This document shows positions 43,830 through 50,835 of a stretch of DNA of 64,000 nucleotides, piece after piece. Origin of the DNA: Jonquetella anthropi DSM 22815 (GTDB lineage Bacteria > Synergistota > Synergistia > Synergistales > Dethiosulfovibrionaceae); contig NZ_CM001376.1 of NCBI RefSeq assembly GCF_000237805.1, positions 1,416,349-1,480,348 on the forward strand, read 5' to 3'. The position numbers and the translations under genes were made by a program. The notes below the pieces were generated by a model. It was not told where the DNA came from. It ran no database searches and saw nothing but the letters and a program-made list of their open reading frames with translations. Positions within the stretch are counted from its first letter, which is position 1, and each line of letters starts with the position of its first letter.

Positions 43830-46220
43830 TTATCGGATAAAAAATCCTACTGACGGTTGGCCGATGGCTCCGGTTTCCAAGTCGTACACGAACGCCTCGG
43901 ACTGGACAAAATATCCTTCATCCGTCTCGTCAACAGCTCCAGAATACCGGAGTTCTTTCAGTTTGCTTTCCGGAATGCTCACCGAATACCGCTGAAGCGC
44001 CCGCAGCAGCTGGGGATTCGCCCCATTGCGTTTGAGCTCCCCAATCAGTTCTGCTCCGGCCCCGTAGGCCACAAAAACGCTCTGACGTCCTTCGTCGTCA
44101 ATCATGTGAAAATCTCTTCCAAACGTGCGGAACTGAAATTCAAAACACTCAGCGTTTTCCACAAGCAGTTCGTAGTATTTTGACTGGTCAAACGTCCCGA
44201 CGTCCCGATACAGCCTGTTGAAGTATTCCTTTATGACTGACGGGCAAAACAAATCAAACTCCGTCTTTTGGCCCAGCATGGCCTTGAAGGTCTGCTCGCC
44301 TTTGAGCAGCAGTCCCACGGGAGACGGCTTCATCGGCGAGAAAAGGTACAGCTGCCCCAATTTGCCCAGCTTGTTCAGTTGCCCTTCCCGGTTCGCCCGG
44401 CCAGCGGCCTGAACCGCCGAGTCAAGCCCGCAGAGCGCCCGAAAGACCACCGGAAAATCGATATCGACTCCCGCTTCAATGAGCTGGGTGCTGATCACGC
44501 GAACGGTCCTGCTCTCGTCTTTCAGGAGTGCTTTTATCTCGCCGATTCGATCGCTCCGGTGCTGAGGGCACATGTCCGCCGACAGGTGGAATAAATTCTC
44601 GCCGGAGCGGCTTTTTATCACTTCGTACAGCTCCCGACAGTCGCCCCGCCGGTTGACGACGGCGAGGACTCGCTGGTGTTTCAGCAAGTCGTCGGCCAGC
44701 TCGTCCCACGTTCGCGGCTGGGTCGGGTTGTAATCCCGTACCCATTCGGCCCGCAACAGCTTTTGATAAAGGTCCGCGCCCGCCGGAACAATTTGGCGAG
44801 GCTCCGGCAGACCGGGAAACGAAACGTTCTGACCGTCGCTAAAAGTCCGCGTTAAAGCCGGTTGGGTTGCGGTGCACAGAAGGACGGTCACGCCGAAATG
44901 CTTAACCAGTCCTTTCAGGACGGACAGCACGCCGCGCATATGCTGCAGCGGGAGCATCTGGGCCTCGTCGAGAATGATGACGCTGCGGGAAATATTATGT
45001 ATCTTTCGGCAGAGCACTCGACGGTCGGACAGCAGGGACTCGAAAAGCTGAACGTTTGTGGTGACCACAATCGGCGCATCCCAGTTTTCAGCCGCTAGTT
45101 TGTTCTGAAGCGTTTCGCGCTCCGGCAGGATATTGGAGTGGTGCTCCAGAACTGCCCCAGTGTCACCGAAGATGCCGCGCAGCACGTCCGCTGTTTGTTC
45201 GATTATCGAAACATATGGTATTGCATAGATGATTCGGCGCCTACCATTTGTCAAGCAGTGTTCCAAAGCAAAAGCCAGAGACGCAAGCGTTTTTCCGCCG
45301 CCGGTCGGCACGGTCAGCTGAAAGAAGCCGGGCTCGCAGTGACCGGCCTGTCGGCACCAGCCGAGTACCTTCGATCTGACTTCGTTGACCGGGCTTTTTT
45401 CCGCCAGCCGTTCCTTTTCGTCCATATAAGAGTCGAACCGGTGCTTCAGGTCCTGCATGTCGAACTGGCGGGACCGTTGTGCGGCCTGGTCGGGGCGGCA
45501 GAATCGTTCGGTGTCTAGCGAGTCCGCGTCAACCAGAGCCGAGTAAAGCATTCGAACCCATAGATTGAGATATTCTCTCGGGACATCCTCCGAACCGTCA
45601 TCGGCAAACCATTTTTCAAGCCACTGGCGGATTTCCTCATTCAAGTTCAACGCTACTGAATCGAGACGCGTCAGCTCGGCCGGGTAGTCCACCTGCCGCG
45701 CACCTGTCCCGAGCGCCTGCCGAAGGGGATTCAGAAGGCGGCTGACGTCCAGATCGCCGTTTTTCGTCGCCAGCCGGTTGATGAGCGCCCCGCGGCCGCC
45801 CGTGCGCCAATCAGCCAGCCCAGCGTGATGGCCGGCAATGGCGTAGGCCAACCCAGTCAAAGGTCCTGAAACGTTCGGCTCGTCCCAGTTGTCCCAAAAG
45901 CCTTCCAGTACGGCGGCCGCTCCGGCTTCGCTGTGTGATACTTTATGAATAGGATTTTTCTTCTTGTCGTCGTCCTTGTCTTCATCTTCGGAACTTTCTG
46001 AGGAAGCGCTCTCGTCATAGTCTTGAACGCGCAAGTATTCTTGCCACTGACACGTACTTTTACCTAAATCATGGTACATCCCAGCGAGCCGCCCCCAAAA
46101 ACCATCTCCCCATTGATTAGCAAAAGACTCCGCCAGCGCGGCAGTGCCGCGAACGTGCTCTTCTACTGTCTGTTCGATAAGATGGTCTTCCTCGCGTCGA
46201 GTGTGAGCGATTGCTTTCAA
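43830..46220 (-). CDS. cas3: CRISPR-associated helicase-nuclease Cas3
   Basis: A 796-residue fused HD nuclease and DExD/H helicase that degrades target DNA after Cascade binding. HD motif MYHDLGK has H50-D51. An acidic, Ser/Asp-rich stretch lies at 67-90 within the HD domain. Walker A PTGGGKT is at 305-311, DEAQ at 418-421, and SAT-equivalent CTATQP follows. Motif VI is QAAGRANR. The start is TTG at 46220 behind AAAGGAGG with 9-nt spacing. It is the first gene of the operon. Confidence 0.97.
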   Translation of the reverse strand: MKAIAHTRREEDHLIEQTVEEHVRGTAALAESFANQWGDGFWGRLAGMYHDLGKSTCQWQEYLRVQDYDESASSESSEDEDKDDDKKKNPIHKVSHSEAGAAAVLEGFWDNWDEPNVSGPLTGLAYAIAGHHAGLADWRTGGRGALINRLATKNGDLDVSRLLNPLRQALGTGARQVDYPAELTRLDSVALNLNEEIRQWLEKWFADDGSEDVPREYLNLWVRMLYSALVDADSLDTERFCRPDQAAQRSRQFDMQDLKHRFDSYMDEKERLAEKSPVNEVRSKVLGWCRQAGHCEPGFFQLTVPTGGGKTLASLAFALEHCLTNGRRRIIYAIPYVSIIEQTADVLRGIFGDTGAVLEHHSNILPERETLQNKLAAENWDAPIVVTTNVQLFESLLSDRRVLCRKIHNISRSVIILDEAQMLPLQHMRGVLSVLKGLVKHFGVTVLLCTATQPALTRTFSDGQNVSFPGLPEPRQIVPAGADLYQKLLRAEWVRDYNPTQPRTWDELADDLLKHQRVLAVVNRRGDCRELYEVIKSRSGENLFHLSADMCPQHRSDRIGEIKALLKDESRTVRVISTQLIEAGVDIDFPVVFRALCGLDSAVQAAGRANREGQLNKLGKLGQLYLFSPMKPSPVGLLLKGEQTFKAMLGQKTEFDLFCPSVIKEYFNRLYRDVGTFDQSKYYELLVENAECFEFQFRTFGRDFHMIDDEGRQSVFVAYGAGAELIGELKRNGANPQLLRALQRYSVSIPESKLKELRYSGAVDETDEGYFVQSEAFVYDLETGAIGQPSVGFFIR

Positions 46221-46259
46221 GGTTTGCGACCTCCTTTGGCCCCAACATATGAAATGTTC

Positions 46260-46289
46260 TATATAATTTAATTTAAAATTTCATTGTAA
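46260..46289 (-). promoter_or_regulatory. candidate cas operon promoter
   Basis: On the minus strand TTACAA (46284-46289) and TATATA (46260-46265) are 18 bp apart in a markedly AT-rich island, about 40 nt upstream of the cas3 start. Just downstream an AACAT/ATGTT inverted pair could be an operator. The match to consensus is moderate. Confidence 0.45.
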
Positions 46290-46542
46290 TGAGTATCCGT
46301 CTTTTCTTTATCTTTGTCAAGTGATCAATTCATCACGACGAAGTTATTCGACCTAGCAACTTATGATCTTCTTTCATTTATGCCCATACTAACGCTGTGT
46401 ATCGCCACTCTGGCGCCGATAGCCATGCCTCATCTTCGTGCACTTGTACAATAACCGAACACTGTCATGCTATACTCTTTGCAACGCGCGGTAAAAACGT
46501 CTATCACAAACAGACCTAGCGTTCCGTCCTCTTCTGCAGTTT
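46290..46542. other. non-coding stretch upstream of the decayed mini-array
   Basis: I see no gene here. The base composition is lower in GC than its surroundings. A plus-strand TATACT at 46471-46476, about 65 nt before the first repeat remnant, could be a leader promoter for the mini-array, but no convincing -35 box is at the right distance. Confidence 0.3.
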
Positions 46543-46618
46543 GACGTGTGAATTGAAACTATATTATTTAGCTTATTAAACTATTACGTCGCGCCCTCAC
46601 GGGCGCGTGAATTTCAAG
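46543..46618 (+). CRISPR. decayed CRISPR repeats, first block
   Basis: A partial repeat (46543-46559, ending GTGAATTGAAAC), a 28-nt spacer-like gap and a 31-nt degenerate repeat (46588-46618, GTCGCGCCCTCACGGGCGCG then TGAATTTCAAG) read in canonical polarity on the plus strand, opposite to the main array. The second repeat is one base short and has a changed 3' end. Confidence 0.75.
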
Positions 46619-46658
46619 TCTTTACCCAGCCGCGCGTACTGCACCTGTTCCACGTTGA

Positions 46659-46700
46659 GCCGGCCTGCTGTCCGTTTTTGAACAGCAGGCCGACTTTGCT
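46659..46700 (+). terminator. hairpin terminator, copy A
   Basis: A 13-nt stem (46659-46671 with 46682-46694, one mismatch) has loop CCGTTTTTGA and then TTTGCTTTTCC. It is the upstream copy of the hairpin at 47095. Confidence 0.6.
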
Positions 46701-46732
46701 TTTCCACAGTTCTCAGTTCTCGGTCGACGTCT

Positions 46733-46738
46733 TATAAT
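46733..46738 (+). promoter_or_regulatory. -10 box remnant in copy A
   Basis: TATAAT lies at the place that corresponds to the promoter of the intact ADP-ribosylglycohydrolase gene in copy B. The downstream gene is dead, so any transcript would read into the mini-array at 46911. Confidence 0.4.
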
Positions 46739-46774
46739 TAGAAAAACGCCAGCGTTTGAAGGAAAGCGGTCACG

Positions 46775-46910
46775 GTTAGCCTGATCATTGGCGACTTTTG
46801 CGGCTCGTCCCCCGAGGGACGGTCGGCGCTCTAAAAACTTCGCGCGACTCTGCCGCCAACCCGCTGCTCCGACGCTCCCTCAGTTGCCACAGGCGACCCC
46901 CTGCTCGACC
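46775..46910 (+). pseudogene. decayed 5' fragment of an ADP-ribosylglycohydrolase gene
   Basis: In the frame starting at GTT 46775 it reads VSLIIGDFCGSSPEGRSAL then TAA, against MIGPIIGDFCGSPYEGRPAP of the intact gene at 47230. The start codon is gone, there is an in-frame stop, and small indels follow. The similarity continues (the regions around GTCCGACGAT, GGTTGCCAC and CCCTGCTCGAC in the intact gene) to about 46910, where it is cut off by a CRISPR repeat. About 55 codons of the gene are represented. Confidence 0.85.
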
Positions 46911-47058
46911 GGCGCGTGAATTGAAACTGGGACTGCGTCCAGCGCAAAGAACCACCTGAAGTCGTGCCCTACACGGGCGCGTGAATTGAAACAATCAATC
47001 CGTCGAGTTTGATACTTCCAAGGTAGAGTCGCGCCTTCACGGGCGCGACAATTTCAAG
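46911..47058 (+). CRISPR. mini CRISPR array, second block (three repeats, two spacers)
   Basis: A partial repeat (46911-46927, GGCGCGTGAATTGAAAC), a 33-nt spacer, a nearly perfect 32-nt repeat (46961-46992, two changes from the main array), a 35-nt spacer (46993-47027) and a 31-nt degenerate repeat (47028-47058). Polarity is canonical on the plus strand, opposite to the main array. The central repeat should still fold and could be cut by Cas5c if transcribed. Confidence 0.85.
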
Positions 47059-47094
47059 CCCTTACCCGCGCGTGTTGCACCTGTTCCACGTCGA

Positions 47095-47140
47095 GCCGGC
47101 CTGCTGTCCGTTTTTGAACAGCAGGCCGGCTTTGCGTCTT
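47095..47140 (+). terminator. hairpin terminator, copy B
   Basis: A perfect 13-bp stem (47095-47107 with 47118-47130) and 10-nt T-rich loop run into TTTGCGTCTTT. It would stop transcription leaving the mini-array before the next promoter. Confidence 0.7.
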
Positions 47141-47144
47141 TCGC

Positions 47145-47176
47145 GGTTCTTCGTTCCCGTCATGGCGTCATATAAT
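47145..47176 (+). promoter_or_regulatory. promoter of the ADP-ribosylglycohydrolase/dipeptidase operon
   Basis: TATAAT at 47171-47176 is preceded by a weak -35 region (TTCTTCG near 47147). The start codon lies 53 nt downstream of the -10 box. Confidence 0.55.
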
Positions 47177-47229
47177 AGGGAGCCTGAGACGATTTCCGCC
47201 GCCCTCCTGACGGCTGAAGGAGGAACGTT

Positions 47230-48030
47230 ATGATTGGGCCAATCATCGGCGACTTTTGCGGCTCGCCCTACGAGGGGCGGCCGGCACCGAAAAACTTAAC
47301 TCAACTTCTGTCGCCGGCCTGCCGCTGGTCCGACGATACGGTTCTGTCGGTTGCCACGGCAGAAGCCCTGCTCGACGGACGGACAGACGCGGCCGGCTTT
47401 GCCGAGTACTATATGAGCTGGGGAAATCGTTATCCGCTGGCTGGGTACGGCCCGGGTTTCGCTGGCTGGCTGGCGGTCGGAGATCCGACGCAACGGCGCG
47501 CCAGTTGGGGGAACGGGAGCGGGATGCGCGCTGGGCCGATCGGCTGGGTGGCGTCTTCCCTCTCCGAGTGCTTAGCCCTCGCCAACGAGTCCGCCTCGGT
47601 CACTCACGGCCACCCGGACGGGATTCGAGGCGCTCAGGCTGTAGCCGGCGGCGTTTTTCTCGCCCGACACGGCCAAAGCGACGGGGAAATAAAGCGCTGG
47701 TTCACCGATACGTTCGGCTGGGCCGTTCCCGAGTGGGATATTTCTCTGGCCAACCGGGGCTGGGACGCGTCCTGCGCCGGCACCCTGCCGCTGGCGTTTT
47801 CCGCCTTTTTCGGCGCAGCGAGCTTTGAGGACGCGCTGCTTCGAGCCTGCCGTTTTGGCGGCGACGCGGACACGATCGACGCGATGGCCGGGGCTCTGGC
47901 CGAGGCCCGCTTTCCCGTTCCGTCTTCTTTGGCCCTTCCGGTCCTAGCTTCTCTTCCAAAGGATATGACCGCCGTTGTGGAGCGGTTTGAATTGCGCTGG
48001 CCTGCCGTGCAGGCAAGAAAGGACGTTTAA
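47230..48030 (+). CDS. ADP-ribosylglycohydrolase family protein
   Basis: A 266-residue member of the DraG/ARH family, which removes ADP-ribose from proteins or related substrates. Metal-binding motifs are present: WSDDT at residues 33-37 and GGDADTIDAMAGAL in the C-terminal third. The N-terminus IIGDFCGSPYEG is the family start. ATG with AAGGAGG at 6 nt. It is followed without a gap by an M19 dipeptidase. A decayed fragment of a second copy lies 450 bp upstream. Neither a nitrogenase reductase nor an obvious ADP-ribosyltransferase is nearby, so its target is unknown. Confidence 0.9.
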   Translation: MIGPIIGDFCGSPYEGRPAPKNLTQLLSPACRWSDDTVLSVATAEALLDGRTDAAGFAEYYMSWGNRYPLAGYGPGFAGWLAVGDPTQRRASWGNGSGMRAGPIGWVASSLSECLALANESASVTHGHPDGIRGAQAVAGGVFLARHGQSDGEIKRWFTDTFGWAVPEWDISLANRGWDASCAGTLPLAFSAFFGAASFEDALLRACRFGGDADTIDAMAGALAEARFPVPSSLALPVLASLPKDMTAVVERFELRWPAVQARKDV

Positions 48031-49074
48031 TTGACTTCTTCTCTCGACCGAGCCCGGTCGCTTCACCGGGAGTTTCTTGTGGCTGACGCTCATTTTGACC
48101 TGCTCGCCCTGTTGGCGATAGAACGGCTCGAGAAAGGCCGCTCTCACGTCCTACGGGACGATTTTCTGCCGGAGTTCCGTGCCGGCGGCGTCGACCTGAT
48201 TGTGTCGTCGATTTTCGTCGAAAACCGTTACATTCCCGAGATGGCTCTGCGTCACGCCTTAGATCAGATCGCCTGCTTTCACGAGGAGCTAGACGAGTGC
48301 GGCGGCTCGGTCGCGCTGTGCCGTTCGACCGATGAGATTCGCCGGGCCCGTGCGGCCGGCCAGGTCGCTGTCCTGCTGTCCTTTGAAGGGGTCGACCCGC
48401 TGGGAACGGATTTGAACCTGCTCCGGGTCTTTTACGAGCTGGGCGTCCGCGGCGTCGGGCTGGTGTGGAGCCGCCGCAACGCCGCCGCCGACGGGGCGTT
48501 TTTCGCTCCCCGTCCGGAAGGAAAAAAGGGCGGCCTGACCGATTGGGGCGTTCAGCTGGTGAAGGAAACTCAGCGTCTGGGCATGTACTTGGACGTCAGC
48601 CACCTGAACGACGAAGGCTTCGACGATTTGGCCGCCTTGGGCGTTCCGTTCCTCGCGTCCCACTCCAACTGCCGGGCCCTGACGTTTACCATGCGCAACC
48701 TGACGGACGCGCAGATGACCCGTCTGGCGTCGGCAGGCGGCGTGATGGGGACAAACTGCTCTTCAGGCTTTGTCATTCCGTCGCCGGATCGGCTCCGCCG
48801 GCCGACAGATCCGGACTGGCGAAACGCGACGCCGCACGAGCTGGCGCTCCACGCCAGACACGTGAAGGAGCTGATCGGCTCGGAGCACCTGTGCTTTGGC
48901 TTCGACTTCTGCGACCGGTTCGCCCCCGCTGGTCAGGGACATGACGCGCTGGGCGGCCACACGGCGACGCCTGAGTTCACCGTCTGTCTCATCGACGAAG
49001 GCTTCACCGACGGCGAGCTTCAAGGCGTCCTCGGGGAGAACCTGATGTCCTTCTTGGCCCGAACCATCGGCTAG
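48031..49074 (+). CDS. membrane dipeptidase (peptidase M19)
   Basis: A 347-residue renal-dipeptidase-like zinc enzyme. The first metal motif is ADAHFDLL (HxD), the bridging Glu is in LLSFEGVDPLG, and His ligands lie in YLDVSHLND and LASHSNCRAL. GFDFCD is the typical C-terminal site. The family hydrolyses dipeptides, including D-containing ones. Start is TTG at 48031, directly after the upstream TAA, with AAAGGA at 7 nt. No signal peptide is visible, so it is probably cytoplasmic. Confidence 0.94.
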   Translation: MTSSLDRARSLHREFLVADAHFDLLALLAIERLEKGRSHVLRDDFLPEFRAGGVDLIVSSIFVENRYIPEMALRHALDQIACFHEELDECGGSVALCRSTDEIRRARAAGQVAVLLSFEGVDPLGTDLNLLRVFYELGVRGVGLVWSRRNAAADGAFFAPRPEGKKGGLTDWGVQLVKETQRLGMYLDVSHLNDEGFDDLAALGVPFLASHSNCRALTFTMRNLTDAQMTRLASAGGVMGTNCSSGFVIPSPDRLRRPTDPDWRNATPHELALHARHVKELIGSEHLCFGFDFCDRFAPAGQGHDALGGHTATPEFTVCLIDEGFTDGELQGVLGENLMSFLARTIG

Positions 49075-49082
49075 GCATTCAA

Positions 49083-49120
49083 AAAAACGAGCGGCCGCAC
49101 TTTGCGGCCGCTCGTTCTCT
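49083..49120. terminator. bidirectional terminator between convergent genes
   Basis: A 13-bp stem (49087-49099 with 49103-49115) has a CTT loop. On the minus strand it is followed by TTTTTTTGAAT, a strong tail; on the plus strand only TCTCT follows. Confidence 0.75.
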
Positions 49121-49125
49121 AGGTA

Positions 49126-49716
49126 TTAATTCATGCAGATCGACGAAGATCCGTCGGCGTACCCCAAAAGCTCTGCTGGCACTCGGACGAAGCCTGTCAT
49201 GCCCCACTCAAAAGCCCGCCAAGCGGGCAGTCGCACAGAAGGCAGAGCCATCTCGCACAGGGTCACCGAGCCATCAGCGTCGACCCGACAGAGCGGGTTC
49301 AGCTTCATTCGGCGCAGAGCCGCCACGGCCAGCTCGGCCGCCGGCGGCGAAAAAAGCGTGACGAGCTCGGCTTTCATCGGCCGCCGACACGCCAGAAAGG
49401 CTGCCCGCGCGACCACCCCAGGCAGGAAGTCGAGGGCGGCGAGGACGCGACGAACCAGTTCACGCCATCCCCGTTTGGGCCATCTGAGGCGAAAAAGCCT
49501 TTGAAGCGGCTGGACGGGGTGAACGAAGACGAACGCCGTCTGCATCCAACAGATCACCCCGCGCCGAGGTTTAAGCGGGTTTTCGTCCCGCTCGAACAGG
49601 TAGGTCACGTCGAGCAGGTCCCCGCAGTCGCAGGACAGCAGGTACAGTCGGCCGGGTACTTCTTCCCCGCCAAGACTGAGCGTCGTTTCGATTCGGCAAA
49701 TTCCCGATACGCTCAC
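49126..49716 (-). CDS. protein of unknown function
   Basis: I do not recognise this 196-residue protein. I place the start at GTG 49716, which has AGAGGAGC 7 nt upstream; the frame is open further, to 49827, but that part overlaps the divergent promoter region. It is rich in Arg, Leu and Cys (LSCDCGDLL near residue 25), with a basic middle (RLRWPKRGWRELVRRVLAAL) and no signal peptide or clear membrane segment. The N-terminal part, VSVSGICRIETTLSLGGEEV, looks beta-stranded. It stands alone between a convergent dipeptidase gene and a divergent hydrolase operon. Confidence 0.6.
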   Translation of the reverse strand: MSVSGICRIETTLSLGGEEVPGRLYLLSCDCGDLLDVTYLFERDENPLKPRRGVICWMQTAFVFVHPVQPLQRLFRLRWPKRGWRELVRRVLAALDFLPGVVARAAFLACRRPMKAELVTLFSPPAAELAVAALRRMKLNPLCRVDADGSVTLCEMALPSVRLPAWRAFEWGMTGFVRVPAELLGYADGSSSICMN

Positions 49717-49805
49717 GTTCCCCGCTCCTCTCGGCCGACAGCGTTTGACCTGAAAATTCCCGGCACAAAACCGCCGAGACGGTTTAGAATAGAGTTCAGC
49801 TATCC

Positions 49806-49832
49806 GGCGGTAACAGTATTGTATCAACCGCC
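49806..49832. promoter_or_regulatory. inverted repeat in a divergent promoter region
   Basis: GGCGGT at 49806-49811 and ACCGCC at 49827-49832 form a perfect inverted pair around 15 bp, 32 bp upstream of the MBL gene. A TATTGT within it could be a -10 box on the plus strand. It may be an operator; no regulator gene is adjacent. Confidence 0.35.
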
Positions 49833-49863
49833 TGAGCGAGCTTCAACGCCGAAAGGAGACGCC

Positions 49864-50835
49864 ATGACCGACACCGAACTTCTGCGCCTCGAACTGCGGC
49901 TGCTGCCTCTGCCTCTGGGGCCGGCGGGCTTTGAGACGTTTCTCTCCTGCTGGGTCGTCACGGGGGAACCGACAACTCTCGTGGACTGCGGCGCTCCCAG
50001 CACAGCCGGCGCGTTGATTGCCCAGCTGGAAGGGCTGGGCCTGACGCCTGAGTATTTGCTGCTCACCCACATTCACATGGACCACGCCGGCGGCGCGGGG
50101 GAACTGGCCCGCCGCTGGCCTCGCCTCAAGGTAGTCGCCCATGAAAAGGCCCTCGCCCACTTAGCCGCCCCGGAGAAGCTGACTGAGGACACCCGCGCGG
50201 CGCTGGGGTCGGAGCTGGCCAACGCTTATGGACCGATGACGCCCGTCCGGCCGGGCCAGCTTTTCGGCCCGGAGATGTTGCCGCCGGGCTGGGAAGCCTT
50301 GCCGACGCCGGGACACGCGTTTCATCACCTGTCGTTTTTCTGCGACCTGCCGGAGGGCGAGCGGGCGTGTTTTGGCGGCGAAGCGCTCGGGACGCTGGGG
50401 CACCCGTCGTGGTTTATCGACTCGGCGCCACTTCCTTGGCTGAGGCCGGCCACCCCGCCGAAACAAAAGCCTTCGGTCACTGCCGCGTCGATCGGCTCGG
50501 TAAAAAACGCCCGCTGGTCCCTGTACTGCGCCGCCCACTTCGCCGCGTCGCGGGACAGGCGGCTGCCCGACCGGGCGTTGGCCCAACTCCGCCTGTGGGG
50601 CGCTTTCGCCGATCAGGCCGTTCGGGAAGGCTGGGACGACGATGAGACGGTCGACCGGCTGTTAGCCGCCGACGGCGAGCTGGGCACATGGGGCGACCTG
50701 AAGCCGGACGTCCAAGGCAGGGAGCGCTTTTTCATGCGCAACAGCATCAGAGGCCTGAAAGAGTTCATCAAAGGACAGGGGAACAACCCGACGGTTCGTC
50801 CCGTCGGATCTTGGAGGAGGGGAAACGATGCTTAA
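49864..50835 (+). CDS. MBL-fold metallo-hydrolase
   Basis: A 323-residue protein with the metallo-beta-lactamase motif LTHIHMDHAGGAGEL and a later TPGHAFHHLSFF. The long C-terminal helical part (AAHFAASRDRR, then RLWGAFADQAVREGWDDDE) is of the kind seen in larger MBL hydrolases. The ATG at 49864 has AAAGGAG at 5-nt spacing. It overlaps the following amidohydrolase gene by 8 bp, so the two form one operon and may act in sequence on the same compound. Confidence 0.88.
   Translation: MTDTELLRLELRLLPLPLGPAGFETFLSCWVVTGEPTTLVDCGAPSTAGALIAQLEGLGLTPEYLLLTHIHMDHAGGAGELARRWPRLKVVAHEKALAHLAAPEKLTEDTRAALGSELANAYGPMTPVRPGQLFGPEMLPPGWEALPTPGHAFHHLSFFCDLPEGERACFGGEALGTLGHPSWFIDSAPLPWLRPATPPKQKPSVTAASIGSVKNARWSLYCAAHFAASRDRRLPDRALAQLRLWGAFADQAVREGWDDDETVDRLLAADGELGTWGDLKPDVQGRERFFMRNSIRGLKEFIKGQGNNPTVRPVGSWRRGNDA

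Larger units (their letters stand above)
46588..47390 (+). repeat. segmental duplication: repeat, hairpin, promoter and gene start, two copies
   Basis: Copy A starts at 46588 and runs to about 46910; copy B starts at 47028 and runs to about 47390. Both contain, in order: a 31-nt degenerate CRISPR repeat ending ATTTCAAG, the segment TTACCC...CACCTGTTCCACGT, the same hairpin, a TATAAT box and the start of an ADP-ribosylglycohydrolase gene. The hairpin segment is almost identical between copies. Copy A's gene part is decayed and ends abruptly in a CRISPR repeat. Confidence 0.85.

Noticed and set aside
46785-46994. Minus-strand open frame across the mini-array
   Set aside because: It runs through CRISPR repeats and the pseudogene fragment; no ribosome site.
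47230-48030. DraG, the nitrogenase-reactivating glycohydrolase
   Set aside because: The family motifs fit, but no nitrogenase or DraT gene is in view, so only the family name is justified.
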